The notes under the pieces: model-generated | Database searches by the model: none | Told to the model about the DNA's origin: nothing | The model's input: only the letters and a program-made list of their open reading frames with translations | Made by a program: the position numbers and the translations under genes | Part shown: positions 25,117-34,221 of the stretch, piece by piece | Numbering within the stretch: the first letter of the stretch is position 1 | How the letters are laid out: every line of letters begins with the position of its first letter | Source of the DNA: Phenylobacterium sp. | Lineage (GTDB): Bacteria > Pseudomonadota > Alphaproteobacteria > Caulobacterales > Caulobacteraceae | Direction of reading: 5' to 3' | Assembly: GCF_004799515.1 (NCBI RefSeq) | Contig: NZ_SSMX01000028.1 | Span: 1-42,063 of the forward strand | DNA: 42,063 nt

Positions 25117-25653
25117 TCAGTTGGCGCCGCCGGCCTTCCGAAACGCGATCCTGGCGTCCACAACCTTACTCGTGGCGGCCTTGCGCGCCTCGACATAGCC
25201 GCTCTGCGCCGCCATCCGGCGGGCTTCGAGGTCTTCGGCCTCGCGCCGAAAATCCGCCTCTTCCCGCTTTCGATCCTCATCCAGAGCACCGAGCGCCTTT
25301 TCCGCGGCGTCGAGCTTGGATCGATCCGCGGGCGGCTTTGCGGGCTTAACAGGCTTGAGTTTGGCGGAGGTTTTGTCGGGGGCCTTTTTCGGAGCGTCCG
25401 GGACGTCAGGGAGACTGGTCGGCTCCAGCGCGAAAGGGTCCTTTGATCCGACCGCCCGGCGCAAGGGCGTTTCGGGATGGGCAGTTGCCGCAGCGACTGC
25501 CGCGTGATCCGTGGTGACCGTGGCTTCGCCGCTCGCAAAGAGGTTCTGATTGACGCCCCAAGCACGAAGGGCGGCGGCTTGGCTCTGCGCCGCCACGACC
25601 GTGTCGTAGAAACCGAACTGAGCCTGGAAGACCTTGAGCTTGCGGCCAGCCAT
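25117..25653 (-). CDS. Hypothetical protein, TolA-annotated type, with charged helical tail
   Basis: A 178-residue protein. Residues 1-45 form a compact domain (RKLKVFQAQFGFYDTVVAAQ, LRAWGVNQNLFASGEA) typical of alphaproteobacterial proteins often labelled cell-envelope TolA. A Pro/Lys-rich linker (about 85-120) leads to a charged helical tail (DRKREEADFRREAEDLEARR). There is no signal peptide, so a true TolA role is unlikely. Its ATG overlaps the stop of the DUF1810 gene as TAATG, implying coupled translation; GGAGG lies 6 nt upstream. Confidence 0.7.
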   Translation of the reverse strand: MAGRKLKVFQAQFGFYDTVVAAQSQAAALRAWGVNQNLFASGEATVTTDHAAVAAATAHPETPLRRAVGSKDPFALEPTSLPDVPDAPKKAPDKTSAKLKPVKPAKPPADRSKLDAAEKALGALDEDRKREEADFRREAEDLEARRMAAQSGYVEARKAATSKVVDARIAFRKAGGAN

Positions 25654-26090
25654 TATCGGCCTCCGGCCTGGCTGAGCAGCTCGACTGTCTGATGATCTGG
25701 CTCGCCGCCGCACCAGCGATCAAGGGCCGTCTGGTAAGGGCCGTCCGGCTGGGCAATGGCGAACAGAGTCATGGACGAGCAGAATTTCATGTCGTCGGGC
25801 GACCCGAATAGCGCGTTCAGCGACAAGGCAGGAGTGGTCAGCACCGCCGATGCGGCGATCTCCAATCTGGATCCAAGCACGGGGTGCTGGACATAGGCAG
25901 TGGCCTCGTCCAGCGCGGTTATCCCGTAGAACTGGGCGGTCGACGATCGGCCGAGCCCCCTCAGCTGCGGGAAAACGAACCACATCCAGTGGGTTCGCTT
26001 GCGGCCCGCCCTGAGCTCTCCGACAGCCGTCTCGAACACGCCCGCCTGGGCGCTCACGAAGCGAGCGAGATCGAACGGATCACCGCTCAT
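25653..26090 (-). CDS. DUF1810 domain-containing protein
   Basis: A 145-residue soluble protein of the DUF1810 family: DLARFVSAQAGVFETAVGEL, KRTHWMWFVFPQLRGLG, YGITALDEATAYVQHPVLG and KFCSSMTLF are the usual conserved blocks. The function is unproven. It is 14 nt downstream of the 59-aa basic protein and overlaps the next gene. Confidence 0.92.
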   Translation of the reverse strand: MSGDPFDLARFVSAQAGVFETAVGELRAGRKRTHWMWFVFPQLRGLGRSSTAQFYGITALDEATAYVQHPVLGSRLEIAASAVLTTPALSLNALFGSPDDMKFCSSMTLFAIAQPDGPYQTALDRWCGGEPDHQTVELLSQAGGR

Positions 26091-26104
26091 CGCGCTAGCG
26101 CCGA

Positions 26105-26284
26105 TTACTTGGCGTGATGGTCGCCGCGGTCGCCTTGGCCTGGCTTGGCGTCGGCCTTGGCCTTGTGACGGGCGTCGGCCGATAGAGAAGCGCCTTCTTC
26201 GACCGAGCTTTTGATCTGACCTTTGTCGTCGCGGCGGATGTAGCGCTTGTCGCCATTGGGGGCGATCTCTTCGCGTTTGGACAT
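26105..26284 (-). CDS. Small basic conserved protein
   Basis: A 59-residue, highly charged protein: MSKREEIAPNGDKRYIRRDD, KGQIKSSVEEGASLSADAR, then a Lys/Asp/Gly-rich tail (GQGDRGDHHAK). I recognise the type (MSKRE-IAP-GDKRY-RRD) as a widespread unnamed family in alphaproteobacteria, probably disordered. A strong AGGAGG lies 6 nt before the ATG. It is placed between the MOSC and DUF1810 genes on the same strand. Confidence 0.75.
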   Translation of the reverse strand: MSKREEIAPNGDKRYIRRDDKGQIKSSVEEGASLSADARHKAKADAKPGQGDRGDHHAK

Positions 26285-26345
26285 GGTTGCCTCCTAAAAA
26301 CGTATCCTCCTGGAATCCTGGCGGAGTCGGATGGTTCCCGGCGGC

Positions 26346-26864
26346 CTATTTGGCGACGTGCTCAGGCTCGCCGTCCAGACGCTCGACAACGTCGCCCAAT
26401 CGGACCAGCCCGCCTCGGAGCACCTTCGCGGTGATGCCGCCCTGTCCCCGCATCGCGTTGTAGCCGCCGACCCCCAGGATCTCCTCCATCCGCGAGCAGG
26501 GATGGCATTCGCCGGTCGTCTGGAGGACCGCTTCGCCCACCCGGAAACGCCGCTCCTTGAGCGCCAGGAGATTCAAGCCCTCGACGACAATGTTGCGCCG
26601 GACCGCTTCGGGATCAGCCGGCGCAGTCCCAAGGTAGGCGCCGACCGCGGCGAGGTTCTCGACCCCGATCAGCGTGACCTGCCGGTTGCCGTCGAGCTTG
26701 CTGTAGCGGTCGCCGGTCACACCTCGGCCGGTCTCCAACTGCATCGCGTCAATGACCACCATCGGCGCGCGACGCTCAGGCCGCAGGCCCAGCCAGATGA
26801 CGCGGCCGGGACGCACGGGCGCGTCGAGAAGCTTGGCCAGAGAGGATGAAGGGTTGAAGGGCAT
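26346..26864 (-). CDS. MOSC domain-containing protein
   Basis: A 172-residue single-domain MOSC protein, related to the C-terminal domain of molybdenum cofactor sulfurase. Conserved segments are GVTGDRYSKLDGNRQVTLIG, RRNIVVEGLNLLAL and GECHPCSRMEEILG, the last with the likely metal- or sulfur-carrying Cys. Members act in molybdenum-enzyme or N-hydroxylated-base detoxification chemistry; the substrate here is unknown. It is divergent from the SRAP gene (103 bp between). Confidence 0.92.
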   Translation of the reverse strand: MPFNPSSSLAKLLDAPVRPGRVIWLGLRPERRAPMVVIDAMQLETGRGVTGDRYSKLDGNRQVTLIGVENLAAVGAYLGTAPADPEAVRRNIVVEGLNLLALKERRFRVGEAVLQTTGECHPCSRMEEILGVGGYNAMRGQGGITAKVLRGGLVRLGDVVERLDGEPEHVAK

Positions 26865-26927
26865 GGCTTTACAGATAGGCGCGCCGGCTGGATTTGCTTT
26901 AGGCGGGAGGATGTCGACTTTCGCGGT

Positions 26928-26954
26928 GAGATCGTCTTATGAGACGTCGATCTC
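26928..26954. promoter_or_regulatory. Inverted repeat upstream of SRAP gene
   Basis: GAGATCG (26928-26934) and CGATCTC (26948-26954) are complementary, with an inner GTCT/AGAC pair around TATG. It lies 13 nt before the SRAP start in the MOSC/SRAP divergent gap. It could be an operator or an mRNA hairpin. It is not a GTTC-N7-GTTC LexA site. Confidence 0.4.
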
Positions 26955-26967
26955 TTGGATTTCCGCG

Positions 26968-27711
26968 ATGTGTAATCTCTATGCGATGATGCGATCCCGC
27001 GCCGAGGTGGCCAGCCTGGCCGGCGCCATGCGCGACCGCAACAACAACCAGCCCCCGCAGCCTGGCATCTATCCGGACTATCCCGCGCCTGTCGTCCTGC
27101 GCGGCGATGATGGCCAGCGCGAGGTTCGCGACATGCGTTGGGGCCTGCCAACGCCGCCGAAGTATCTCGAAAAGGAAGCGATCAAACGGCGGGATAAGCT
27201 GATCGCCAAGAACAAGCCGTTCGATTGGGATGAGCTTCTGAAGATGGAGCCCGACAAGGGCATCACCAACGTCCGCCAGACCGAGATCAAGCACTGGCAG
27301 CAGTGGCTCGGACCCAGGAACCGCTGCTTGGTGCCGATGACCTCGTTCAGCGAGCCCGACCAGGTCGGCGGCAGCCTGAAACCGTTCTGGTTCGCGCTGT
27401 CCGAGGACAAGCCCCTGGCCTTCTTTGCCGGAGCTTGGACCCCTCATGCCTGCGTCCGGAAGATCAAGACCGGCTGGGAAGCCTGCGACCTCTACGGCTT
27501 CATGACGACCGATGCGAACGAACCGGTGCTGACCTACCACGAGAAGGCCCAGCCGGTGATCCTCACCAAGCCGGAGGAATGGGACCTTTGGCTGAGCGAC
27601 GCGCCTTGGCCGGAGGTCAGACATCTGCAACGGCCCTTGCCGGAAGGCTCTTTGGTTGTCGTGCCGCCAGAGCCGAAACCCGAACCCACGACGGCCGGTC
27701 TCCTGCTTTAG
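26968..27711 (+). CDS. SRAP/YedK abasic-site processing protein (SOS response-associated)
   Basis: A 247-residue SRAP protein, homologous to YedK and HMCES. Met1 is removed so that Cys2 (MCNLYAM) can form a thiazolidine link with abasic sites in single-stranded DNA. The other active-site residues are visible: Asn101 (TNVRQTE), Glu129 (SFSEPD) and His191 (TYHEKAQPVIL). The start is fixed by the Cys2 requirement, although the frame is open 72 codons upstream. The family is known to cluster with ligD, ku, imuB and dnaE2, as here. No LexA site is seen in front of it. Confidence 0.95.
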   Translation: MCNLYAMMRSRAEVASLAGAMRDRNNNQPPQPGIYPDYPAPVVLRGDDGQREVRDMRWGLPTPPKYLEKEAIKRRDKLIAKNKPFDWDELLKMEPDKGITNVRQTEIKHWQQWLGPRNRCLVPMTSFSEPDQVGGSLKPFWFALSEDKPLAFFAGAWTPHACVRKIKTGWEACDLYGFMTTDANEPVLTYHEKAQPVILTKPEEWDLWLSDAPWPEVRHLQRPLPEGSLVVVPPEPKPEPTTAGLLL

Positions 27712-27764
27712 GCGCTGACTGTTAGCGCCAGCGCAGCGGCTGGATCATCGGGTCGAACAGCGGT

Positions 27765-28157
27765 CTAGAAGAGATCGCCGGATTGTGGCTTGCCCGGCTT
27801 TGGTTTCGCCGCGCTCGCCGGCTCCTTCCACGGAAACAGCACCATGTCGGTCGAGCCGCAGCCTCGGTCCTGGCCGCAGGTCAGCTTGGGCAGCAGGTCA
27901 ATCAACCGTAGGCCCCGGTAGGCGCCGAACTTCTCCTCGATCGCCTCGGGCTTCATCTCGATGGTGCGCGGACAGCTCCGACAGCAGATCCCCAGCGACC
28001 AGCCGTTGTCGAGCAGGGTCCCGATCGTGTCGGCGCCGATCATCCAGGGCTTGAAGCTGCGGATCGCCTTTTCTTCCGGCCGCTTGAGCTTGGTCGGCAG
28101 GCCGGGCGGCAGGGTCTCCGTCCTCAGGGGTTCAGTCTTTTGCACAGCCACGCTCAT
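27765..28157 (-). CDS. Cysteine-rich hypothetical protein divergent from imuA
   Basis: A 130-residue protein of unknown function. A basic N-terminal part is followed by a cysteine cluster (Cys58, Cys59, Cys62 in GICCRSCP; Cys94 and Cys100 in LTCGQDRGCG) that could bind zinc, then a Pro/Lys-rich linker and a C-terminal end GDLF. That end resembles the DLF part of beta-clamp binding peptides (QLDLF type), at the extreme C-terminus after a flexible linker; this is a weak match. The start is 32 nt from the SOS box it shares with imuA, so damage induction is likely. Confidence 0.7.
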   Translation of the reverse strand: MSVAVQKTEPLRTETLPPGLPTKLKRPEEKAIRSFKPWMIGADTIGTLLDNGWSLGICCRSCPRTIEMKPEAIEEKFGAYRGLRLIDLLPKLTCGQDRGCGSTDMVLFPWKEPASAAKPKPGKPQSGDLF

Positions 28158-28189
28158 TGGGGGCCCTTGACTCTTTCCGTCCAGCAGCA

Positions 28190-28204
28190 GAACAAATTAG
28201 GAAC
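28190..28204. promoter_or_regulatory. LexA/SOS box (GAAC-N7-GAAC)
   Basis: GAAC-AAATTAG-GAAC is the direct-repeat LexA site of alphaproteobacteria (GTTC-N7-GTTC on the other strand). It is 29 nt upstream of imuA and 32 nt upstream of the divergent cysteine-rich gene, so LexA could repress both. Confidence 0.85.
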
Positions 28205-28233
28205 ATGCCTACAGTCCTGCCGTTCCGGAGTCC

Positions 28234-28995
28234 ATGCTCGCCAACCCGCCCCCCCGCGCCTTTGAGGCTTTGCGCGTCGAGATCGCTAAGATCGAGGCGC
28301 GCGGCCGTGCGGGCAAGGGGGTGCTGGCCTTTGGGATCCCGGAGCTTGATCGGCGCCTCCCCGGCGGCGGCCTCCCCCTCGGAGCCCTGCATGAAGTCGC
28401 CGGCGGCGGCGCCGGGGCGGTCGACGGCGCATCGTCGGCCCTGTTCGCCGCCGGCCTGGCCGCCCGCTCCAGCGGCCAGGTGCTCTGGTGCATCACCCGC
28501 CCGGACCTTTTCGCCCCGGCGCTGTTCCAGGCCGGGCTGGCGCCGGAGCGGGTGATCTATCTGGAGGCTGGGGACGAGAAGACCCTCCTGGCGTGCTGCG
28601 AAGAAGGCCTGCGTCATGGGGGCCTAGGAGCCGTGGTCGGAGAGGTGTCCCGCCTGTCGTCGACTGCCTCGCGACGCCTGCAACTGGCGGCCGAGGCGTC
28701 GTCCACCATGGCGATCATCGTCCGGCGTTGGCGGCGTCAGCAGGACGCGGCCGACTTCGGCCAGCCGACGGCGGCGACCACCCGATGGCGAGTCAGCCCC
28801 CTGCCCTCTTCACCCCTGCCGACCCCGGGAGTCGGCCGGGCGCGATGGTTTGTTGAGCTCATCCGCTGCAAAGCGGGCGAGCGTCTGGAGTTTGAATTGG
28901 AAGCCCCTGATGCGGCGGGTCGTCTCGCTCTACCTGCCGACGTGGCCTACGGACCGGCAGCGGCGCCGTCTTGGGAAAGACGCGCCGCCGGCTGA
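28234..28995 (+). CDS. imuA: ImuA, translesion-synthesis accessory protein
   Basis: A 253-residue ImuA, distantly RecA/SulA-like: FGIPELDRRLPGGGLPLGAL, HEVAGGGAGAVDGASSALFA, RLQLAAEASSTMAIIVRRW and ARWFVELIRCKAGERLEFEL. With ImuB and DnaE2 it forms the SOS mutasome in bacteria lacking UmuDC. It is the first gene of a three-gene operon behind the SOS box. A GGAG is only 3 nt from the ATG, an unusually tight spacing. Its 3' end overlaps imuB by 86 nt. Confidence 0.93.
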   Translation: MLANPPPRAFEALRVEIAKIEARGRAGKGVLAFGIPELDRRLPGGGLPLGALHEVAGGGAGAVDGASSALFAAGLAARSSGQVLWCITRPDLFAPALFQAGLAPERVIYLEAGDEKTLLACCEEGLRHGGLGAVVGEVSRLSSTASRRLQLAAEASSTMAIIVRRWRRQQDAADFGQPTAATTRWRVSPLPSSPLPTPGVGRARWFVELIRCKAGERLEFELEAPDAAGRLALPADVAYGPAAAPSWERRAAG

Positions 28996-30439
28996 GGCTC
29001 CCGTAGTCCTGATCGGCCGCTCTGGATCGCGGCGCCTGGTGCTGGCTGCCAACGACGCGGCCAAGGGGCTCGGCATCTATCCGGGCGCCGCGGCCGCCAG
29101 CGCCCAGGCCATGGCCGCCGACCTCATCATCCAGGACGCCGACCTCGTGGGCGACCGAGACGGACTGGAGAAACTGGCGCTCTGGGCGCTGAAGTCGTTC
29201 TCGCCGATCGTCGCCGCCGATCCACCCGACGGTCTGGTGATCGACGCCACGGGCGCCGCCCATCTGAAGGGCGGCGAGGCCGCCTACCTGAAGGACCTGG
29301 TCCACCGCCTGGCTGAGGTCGGCGTCGCCGGCCGCGCGGCGGTCAGCGGCAGCTGGGGGTCGGCCCATGCCCTCGCCCGCTACATCGCCAACCCCACCCT
29401 CGTGGTAGACAGCGCCGACAGCGGGCGCGCCATCGCCGGCTTGCCCGTCCGGGCCCTGCGGCTGCCGGGCGAGATGATCGACGGCCTCTCCAAGCTTGGC
29501 TTCGAGGTGGTCGGCGAGCTAGAGGCCAGCGCGCGCGCGCCCCTCGTCCATCGCTTTGGTCCCGAACTGATGCGCCGGCTCGACCAGGCCTACGGCCGCG
29601 CGGGCGAACCGATCGAGCCGGTTGAGGCGCCGGAGCTGGTCCAAGTCCGCCGGGCCTTCGCGCCCGAGCCGATCAGCGCCCCCGAAACCCTGGCCCGCTA
29701 CACAGTCAAGCTCGTCCAAGCCCTGTGCACGGCACTGGAGGAGCGCGACCTCGGCGTGCGGGTCGCCGACCTGCGCTTTCACCGGGTCGATAACCGCATT
29801 GAGGCGGTCCGGGTCGCCACCGCCAAGCCGGTGCGCGATCTCAAGCGCCTGTCGCGGCTGCTGTGCGACAAGATCGAGACCGTCGACCCGGGGTTCGGGA
29901 TCGAGCAGATGGTGCTGGCGGCGGTCGCCACCGAGCCGCTGGTGTGGAAGCCGCAGGCCAACGACCTGACGACGCCGGCGCCGCCGGATGTCAGCGACCT
30001 GATCGACACCCTGGCCAACCGGCTTGGCCAATCGGGTAGGCTCTATCGCCTGGACCCCGGCGATAGCTTCGTGCCCGAGCGCTCGGTCCAGAGGGTCGCC
30101 CCGACCGCGATGGCGACCGAACTGGCCTGGCCAGAGAACTGGCCTCGTCCCACCCGGCTGTTGGCCCGGCCCGAGCCGGTGACGGCCATGGCGCTCCTTC
30201 CCGATCAGCCGCCGACGGCGTTCACCTGGCGTGGCCAGCGCCGCCGCGTGGTCCGGGCCGACGGCCCGGAGCGCATCCACGGCGAATGGTGGCGCCGGCC
30301 CGGCGAACTCTGGGCGGCGCGTGATTACTTCCAGCTTGAGACCGAGACCGGTGAGCGGTTCTGGGTGTTTCGCCGGGGCGACGGCGAATGGGGCCCCTCT
30401 GGTGACCTCAGCTGGTGGATGCACGGGCTGTTCGGATGA
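28910..30439 (+). CDS. imuB: ImuB, Y-family polymerase-like mutasome protein
   Basis: A 509-residue ImuB. The Y-family fold is seen from [18 protein letters not shown] on; the palm has [20 protein letters not shown], and HhH-type and little-finger regions follow. The catalytic acidic residues of true Y-family polymerases are not conserved in ImuB, which acts as a clamp-binding adaptor for DnaE2. The ATG at 28910 lies inside imuA and matches the family N-terminus; the frame extends 20 codons upstream. Its stop overlaps the dnaE2 start as ATGA. Confidence 0.94.
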   Translation: MRRVVSLYLPTWPTDRQRRRLGKDAPPAEAPVVLIGRSGSRRLVLAANDAAKGLGIYPGAAAASAQAMAADLIIQDADLVGDRDGLEKLALWALKSFSPIVAADPPDGLVIDATGAAHLKGGEAAYLKDLVHRLAEVGVAGRAAVSGSWGSAHALARYIANPTLVVDSADSGRAIAGLPVRALRLPGEMIDGLSKLGFEVVGELEASARAPLVHRFGPELMRRLDQAYGRAGEPIEPVEAPELVQVRRAFAPEPISAPETLARYTVKLVQALCTALEERDLGVRVADLRFHRVDNRIEAVRVATAKPVRDLKRLSRLLCDKIETVDPGFGIEQMVLAAVATEPLVWKPQANDLTTPAPPDVSDLIDTLANRLGQSGRLYRLDPGDSFVPERSVQRVAPTAMATELAWPENWPRPTRLLARPEPVTAMALLPDQPPTAFTWRGQRRRVVRADGPERIHGEWWRRPGELWAARDYFQLETETGERFWVFRRGDGEWGPSGDLSWWMHGLFG

Positions 30440-33400
30440 CGCGGCCGAGCTATGCCGAACTGCAGGCGACGTCGCACTTCAGCTTCCTGCGCGGCGCCTC
30501 CAGCTGCGAGGAGCTGTTCAGCCAGGCGGCGCTCTGCGGCATCGAGGCGGTCGCCATCTGCGACCACAACACCGTCGCTGGTATCGTGCGCGCCCATGAG
30601 GCGGCCAAGGTCACCGGGATCCGGCTGATCGTCGGCTGTCGGCTGGATCTGACCGACGGGACCGGGATCCTCGTCTATCCGCTTGACCGCGGCGGCTATG
30701 GGCGGCTCTGCCGGCTGCTGTCGCTGGGCAAGTCGCGCGCCGGCAAGGCCAAATGCCAGATCGATTGGGCCGATCTGGCCCACTACGGCGAGGGGCTGGC
30801 GGCCGTCCTGGTGACCATCGAGGCCGACGCCCTCTGCGCCCTGCGCCTCAAGCGCCTGAAGCAGACCTTCGGCGACCACGCCTACCTGGCGCTATCCCGC
30901 CGCTACCGGCCGGGCGACGCCAAACGCCTGCACGACCTGTCCAACCTCGCCGTCGCCGCCGGGGTCCTGACCGTCGTCACCAACAACGTGCTGTTTCACG
31001 AGCCGGCCCGCCAGCCGCTGCAGGACGTGATGGCCTGCACACGCCTCCGCTGCACCATCGACGAACTGGGCCTGCGGCGCGAAAGCCAGGACGGCAATGT
31101 CCTGAAGCCCCCCGAGGAGATGCACCGGCTCTTCCGGCCCTACCCCGAAGCGCTGGCCCGCACCGTCGCCCTCGCGGACCGTCTTCGCTTCTCGCTGGAG
31201 GAGCTGGCCTATCAATATCCGGATGAGGTCTCCGAACCTGGAAAGACGCCGCAGCGCACCCTGGCCGAGCTGACCTGGGAAGGCGCCAAGCGGCGCTATC
31301 CCGAAGGGGTGCCGGGCAAGGTCATCAAGCTTCTGAAGCACGAACTCGGTCTGATCGAGAGTCTCGACTACGCCCCCTACTTCCTGACGGTGAACTCCAT
31401 CGTCCGCTATGCGCGCAGCCAGGACATCCTCTGTCAGGGCCGCGGCTCGGCGGCGAATTCGGCGGTCTGCTACGTGCTGGGCATCACCTCCATCGATCCC
31501 GAGCGCAACGACCTGCTGTTCGAGCGCTTCATCAGCCAGGAGCGCAAGGAGCCGCCCGACATCGACGTCGACTTCGAGCACGAGCGGCGCGAGATGGTCA
31601 TGCAGTGGGTGTTCGAGACCTACGGCCGCGACCACGCCGCCCTCTGTTCGACCGTGATCCGCTACCGGGCCCGCGGCGCGATCCGCGATGTGGGCAAGGC
31701 GCTCGGACTGCCCGAAGACATGATCAAGGCGCTCTCCAGCCAGACCTGGGCCTGGTCCAAGGAAGGCATCGAGGACAAGCACGCCCAGGAGCTCAACCTC
31801 GACACCTCAGACTGGCGCCTCGCCCGCACCCTGGAGCTTGCCCGCGAACTGCATGGCACGCCGCGCCACCTGTCCCAGCATCCGGGCGGCTTCGTGCTGA
31901 CCCGGGATCGGTTGGATGAGCTCGTCCCCATCGAGCCGGCGCGGATGAAAGACCGTCAGGTGATCGAGTGGGACAAGGACGACATCGACGCCCTGAAGTT
32001 CATGAAGGTCGATTGCCTGGCGCTGGGCATGATGAGCTGCATGAAGCGCGGCCTGGACCTGCTGCGTGATCACAAGGGTCAGGACCTGGACCTCGCCACC
32101 ATCCCGGCCGAGGACTTCCGCACCTACCGGATGATCCAGAAGGCCGACACCCTCGGCGTCTTCCAGATCGAGAGCCGGGCCCAGATGGCCATGCTGCCCC
32201 GGATCAAGCCCCAAACCTTCTATGACCTGGTCATCGAGGTGGCGATCGTTCGCCCAGGCCCAATCCAGGGCGACATGGTCCACCCTTATCTGCGTCGGCG
32301 CGAGGGCAAGGAGGCCGTCGACTACCCGACGCCCGAGCTGGAACGGGTACTGGGCAAGACCCTCGGCGTCCCCCTGTTCCAGGAACAGGCCATGCGGGTG
32401 GCCATCGAGTGCGCCGGTTTCACCGCCTCGGAAGCCGACCAGCTGCGCCGGGCCATGGCCACCTTCAAGTTCACCGGCGGCGTCAGCCATTTCAAGGACA
32501 AGCTGGTCGGCGGCATGATCGAGCGCGGCTACACCGCCGAATTCGCCGACAAGACCTTCAGCCAGCTGGAGGGCTTCGGCTCATACGGCTTTCCGGAAAG
32601 CCACGCCGCCTCTTTCGCCCTGATCGCCTACGCCTCAAGCTGGCTCAAATGCCATCACCCCGACGTCTTCTGCTGCGCGCTGCTGAACGCCCAGCCGATG
32701 GGCTTCTACGCCCCGGCCCAGATTGTCCGCGACGCCCGCGACCATGGCGTCGAGGTGCGGCCGATCTGCGTCAATGCCAGCCGTTGGGACTGCACGCTGG
32801 AGCCGACCGGGCGAGAGGATCGCTTTGCGGTCCGGTTGGGACTTCGCATGGTGCGATCCTTGCGCAACGCCGACGGCGCCAAGCTGGTGTTGGCTCGGGG
32901 GGAGGTCCCGTTTCGCTCTCTGCCCGAGCTTTGGCGGCGGGCCAGCCTCGGCCGCGGCGCCCTCGACCGCCTGGCCGAGGCCGACGCTTTCCGTCCAGCG
33001 TTGGGCCTCGCGCGGCGCGAGGCGCTCTGGGCCATCAAGGGTCTGCGCGACACTCCCCTGCCCCTCTTCGATCTCGGCGAAGAAACGCTCGAACTCAACG
33101 AACCCGCCACGGCGCTGAAGCCGATGACGGACGGGCGCGAAGTGGTGGAGGACTACCAGACCCTGGGTCTCAGCCTGCGCGCGCACCCGGTAAGCTTTTT
33201 GCGGCCAGAGCTGAAGGCGCGCGGCATCGTCCCCTGCGCGCAGGCCAGCGGCGGGCGCGACGGGCGCTTTCTGAAGACCGCCGGCCTGGTGCTGGTTCGC
33301 CAGCGTCCCGGTTCGGCTAAGGGCGTGATGTTCATCACCATCGAGGACGAAACGGGCGTCGCCAATCTGGTGGTGTGGGAGAAGGTGTTTGAGAAGTACC

Positions 33401-33681
33401 GGCGGACCGTTCTGAGTGGGTCAATGCTGATGGTCGACGGGCGGGTTCAGCGCGAGGGCGAGGTGGTCCACCTGATCGCCTACAAGCTGGAAAACCTGAG
33501 CCCTCTGCTCTCCAGTCTTGGCCAGCGCCAGGCGCCGTTCCCGCTGCCCCATACCCCGGCGGATGAAGGCCGCCGCGGCCCCCATGGACCAGACCCTCGC
33601 GGCGTACATCCCGTGCGGGACATCTACGTCCCCGACCTGCACATCGACACGCTCAAGCAGAAGCCTCGGGATTTCCGCTAG
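30436..33681 (+). CDS. dnaE2: Error-prone DNA polymerase III alpha subunit DnaE2
   Basis: A 1081-residue C-family polymerase, the catalytic part of the SOS mutasome (also called ImuC). The N-terminal PHP domain begins [17 protein letters not shown]. The polymerase core has [17 protein letters not shown] and the catalytic Asp cluster [34 protein letters not shown] and an OB-fold end ([20 protein letters not shown]) follow. It is full length for DnaE2. It is translationally coupled to imuB (ATGA) and under the same SOS box. A short hairpin follows the stop. Confidence 0.96.
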   Translation: MTRPSYAELQATSHFSFLRGASSCEELFSQAALCGIEAVAICDHNTVAGIVRAHEAAKVTGIRLIVGCRLDLTDGTGILVYPLDRGGYGRLCRLLSLGKSRAGKAKCQIDWADLAHYGEGLAAVLVTIEADALCALRLKRLKQTFGDHAYLALSRRYRPGDAKRLHDLSNLAVAAGVLTVVTNNVLFHEPARQPLQDVMACTRLRCTIDELGLRRESQDGNVLKPPEEMHRLFRPYPEALARTVALADRLRFSLEELAYQYPDEVSEPGKTPQRTLAELTWEGAKRRYPEGVPGKVIKLLKHELGLIESLDYAPYFLTVNSIVRYARSQDILCQGRGSAANSAVCYVLGITSIDPERNDLLFERFISQERKEPPDIDVDFEHERREMVMQWVFETYGRDHAALCSTVIRYRARGAIRDVGKALGLPEDMIKALSSQTWAWSKEGIEDKHAQELNLDTSDWRLARTLELARELHGTPRHLSQHPGGFVLTRDRLDELVPIEPARMKDRQVIEWDKDDIDALKFMKVDCLALGMMSCMKRGLDLLRDHKGQDLDLATIPAEDFRTYRMIQKADTLGVFQIESRAQMAMLPRIKPQTFYDLVIEVAIVRPGPIQGDMVHPYLRRREGKEAVDYPTPELERVLGKTLGVPLFQEQAMRVAIECAGFTASEADQLRRAMATFKFTGGVSHFKDKLVGGMIERGYTAEFADKTFSQLEGFGSYGFPESHAASFALIAYASSWLKCHHPDVFCCALLNAQPMGFYAPAQIVRDARDHGVEVRPICVNASRWDCTLEPTGREDRFAVRLGLRMVRSLRNADGAKLVLARGEVPFRSLPELWRRASLGRGALDRLAEADAFRPALGLARREALWAIKGLRDTPLPLFDLGEETLELNEPATALKPMTDGREVVEDYQTLGLSLRAHPVSFLRPELKARGIVPCAQASGGRDGRFLKTAGLVLVRQRPGSAKGVMFITIEDETGVANLVVWEKVFEKYRRTVLSGSMLMVDGRVQREGEVVHLIAYKLENLSPLLSSLGQRQAPFPLPHTPADEGRRGPHGPDPRGVHPVRDIYVPDLHIDTLKQKPRDFR

Positions 33682-33696
33682 GCCGGTCGAGGCCTA
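33679..33696. terminator. Possible hairpin at dnaE2 end
   Basis: TAGGCC (33679-33684) pairs with GGCCTA (33691-33696) across a 6-nt loop. It contains the dnaE2 stop and the end of the convergent 71-aa gene. It is short and lacks a U-tract, so this is a weak call. Confidence 0.4.
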
Positions 33697-33909
33697 ATGT
33701 CCGCTGGCGGCCCGGACATGGGCCGACCACGCCGCCAGGATCGAACCCTCCTCGGGATCCGTCTCCGTCACGGCAAGCGCGAAGGTGTCCAGCAGAGACG
33801 CAAACTCGCCTGTCTTCACGACGCCGGCCCGCTGCAGCAAGCTGGCCAAGAACACCACCAGCTTTCCCTGCGCCCCGACGAGATCGCGGATGTCGCTGTC
33901 TTCGTCCAA
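33694..33909 (-). CDS. Small hypothetical protein
   Basis: A 71-residue acidic, helical protein (DIRDLVGAQGKLVVFLASLL, TGEFASLLDTFALAVTE). I do not recognise it. It lies between the mutagenesis operon and the conjugation module, divergent from the XRE regulator with 78 bp between starts. It may be the first gene of the mobile region. Confidence 0.55.
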   Translation of the reverse strand: MDEDSDIRDLVGAQGKLVVFLASLLQRAGVVKTGEFASLLDTFALAVTETDPEEGSILAAWSAHVRAASGH

Positions 33910-33941
33910 GCCACCCGCTCCTGACCCCTCGGAAATGAATA

Positions 33942-33964
33942 GAATACTCCGTGGTGGAATACTC
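33942..33964. promoter_or_regulatory. Direct repeats upstream of XRE regulator
   Basis: GAATACTC occurs at 33942-33949 and 33957-33964, 15 bp start to start, in the AT-richer gap 24 bp before the XRE start. It is a possible autoregulatory site. Confidence 0.45.
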
Positions 33965-33987
33965 TACATCGCCGTGCTCTCTCGTCG

Positions 33988-34221
33988 ATGGAGAGTCGGG
34001 AAATATTGGCCGCGAATCTGAAGCGGCTCAGGAAAGCGAAAGGGCTGTCCCAGGAGGAGCTCGCGCATCGGGTCGGTATTGACCGGACCTATGTCAGCGC
34101 CCTGGAACGCAAGGTCTACGCCGCCAGCATCGACCTCGTCGACCGGCTGGCCAAGGCGCTGGACGAGGAACCGCGGGCCTTGCTGACCGCCCAGACGCCG
34201 GAGCCTTCCGAAAACACCTAG
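33988..34221 (+). CDS. XRE family transcriptional regulator
   Basis: A 77-residue protein that is almost entirely one Cro/C1-type helix-turn-helix domain (about 8-62): LKRLRKAKGLSQEELAHRVG, IDRTYVSALERKVYAASIDL, VDRLAKAL. Such single-domain regulators often control conjugation genes. Its last 4 nt overlap the 3' end of the convergent trbB gene. Confidence 0.9.
   Translation: MESREILAANLKRLRKAKGLSQEELAHRVGIDRTYVSALERKVYAASIDLVDRLAKALDEEPRALLTAQTPEPSENT

Noticed and set aside
27711..27729. A 6-bp hairpin GGCGCT/AGCGCC after the SRAP gene
   Set aside because: It is short, with a 7-nt loop and no U-tract; too weak to call a terminator in such GC-rich DNA.
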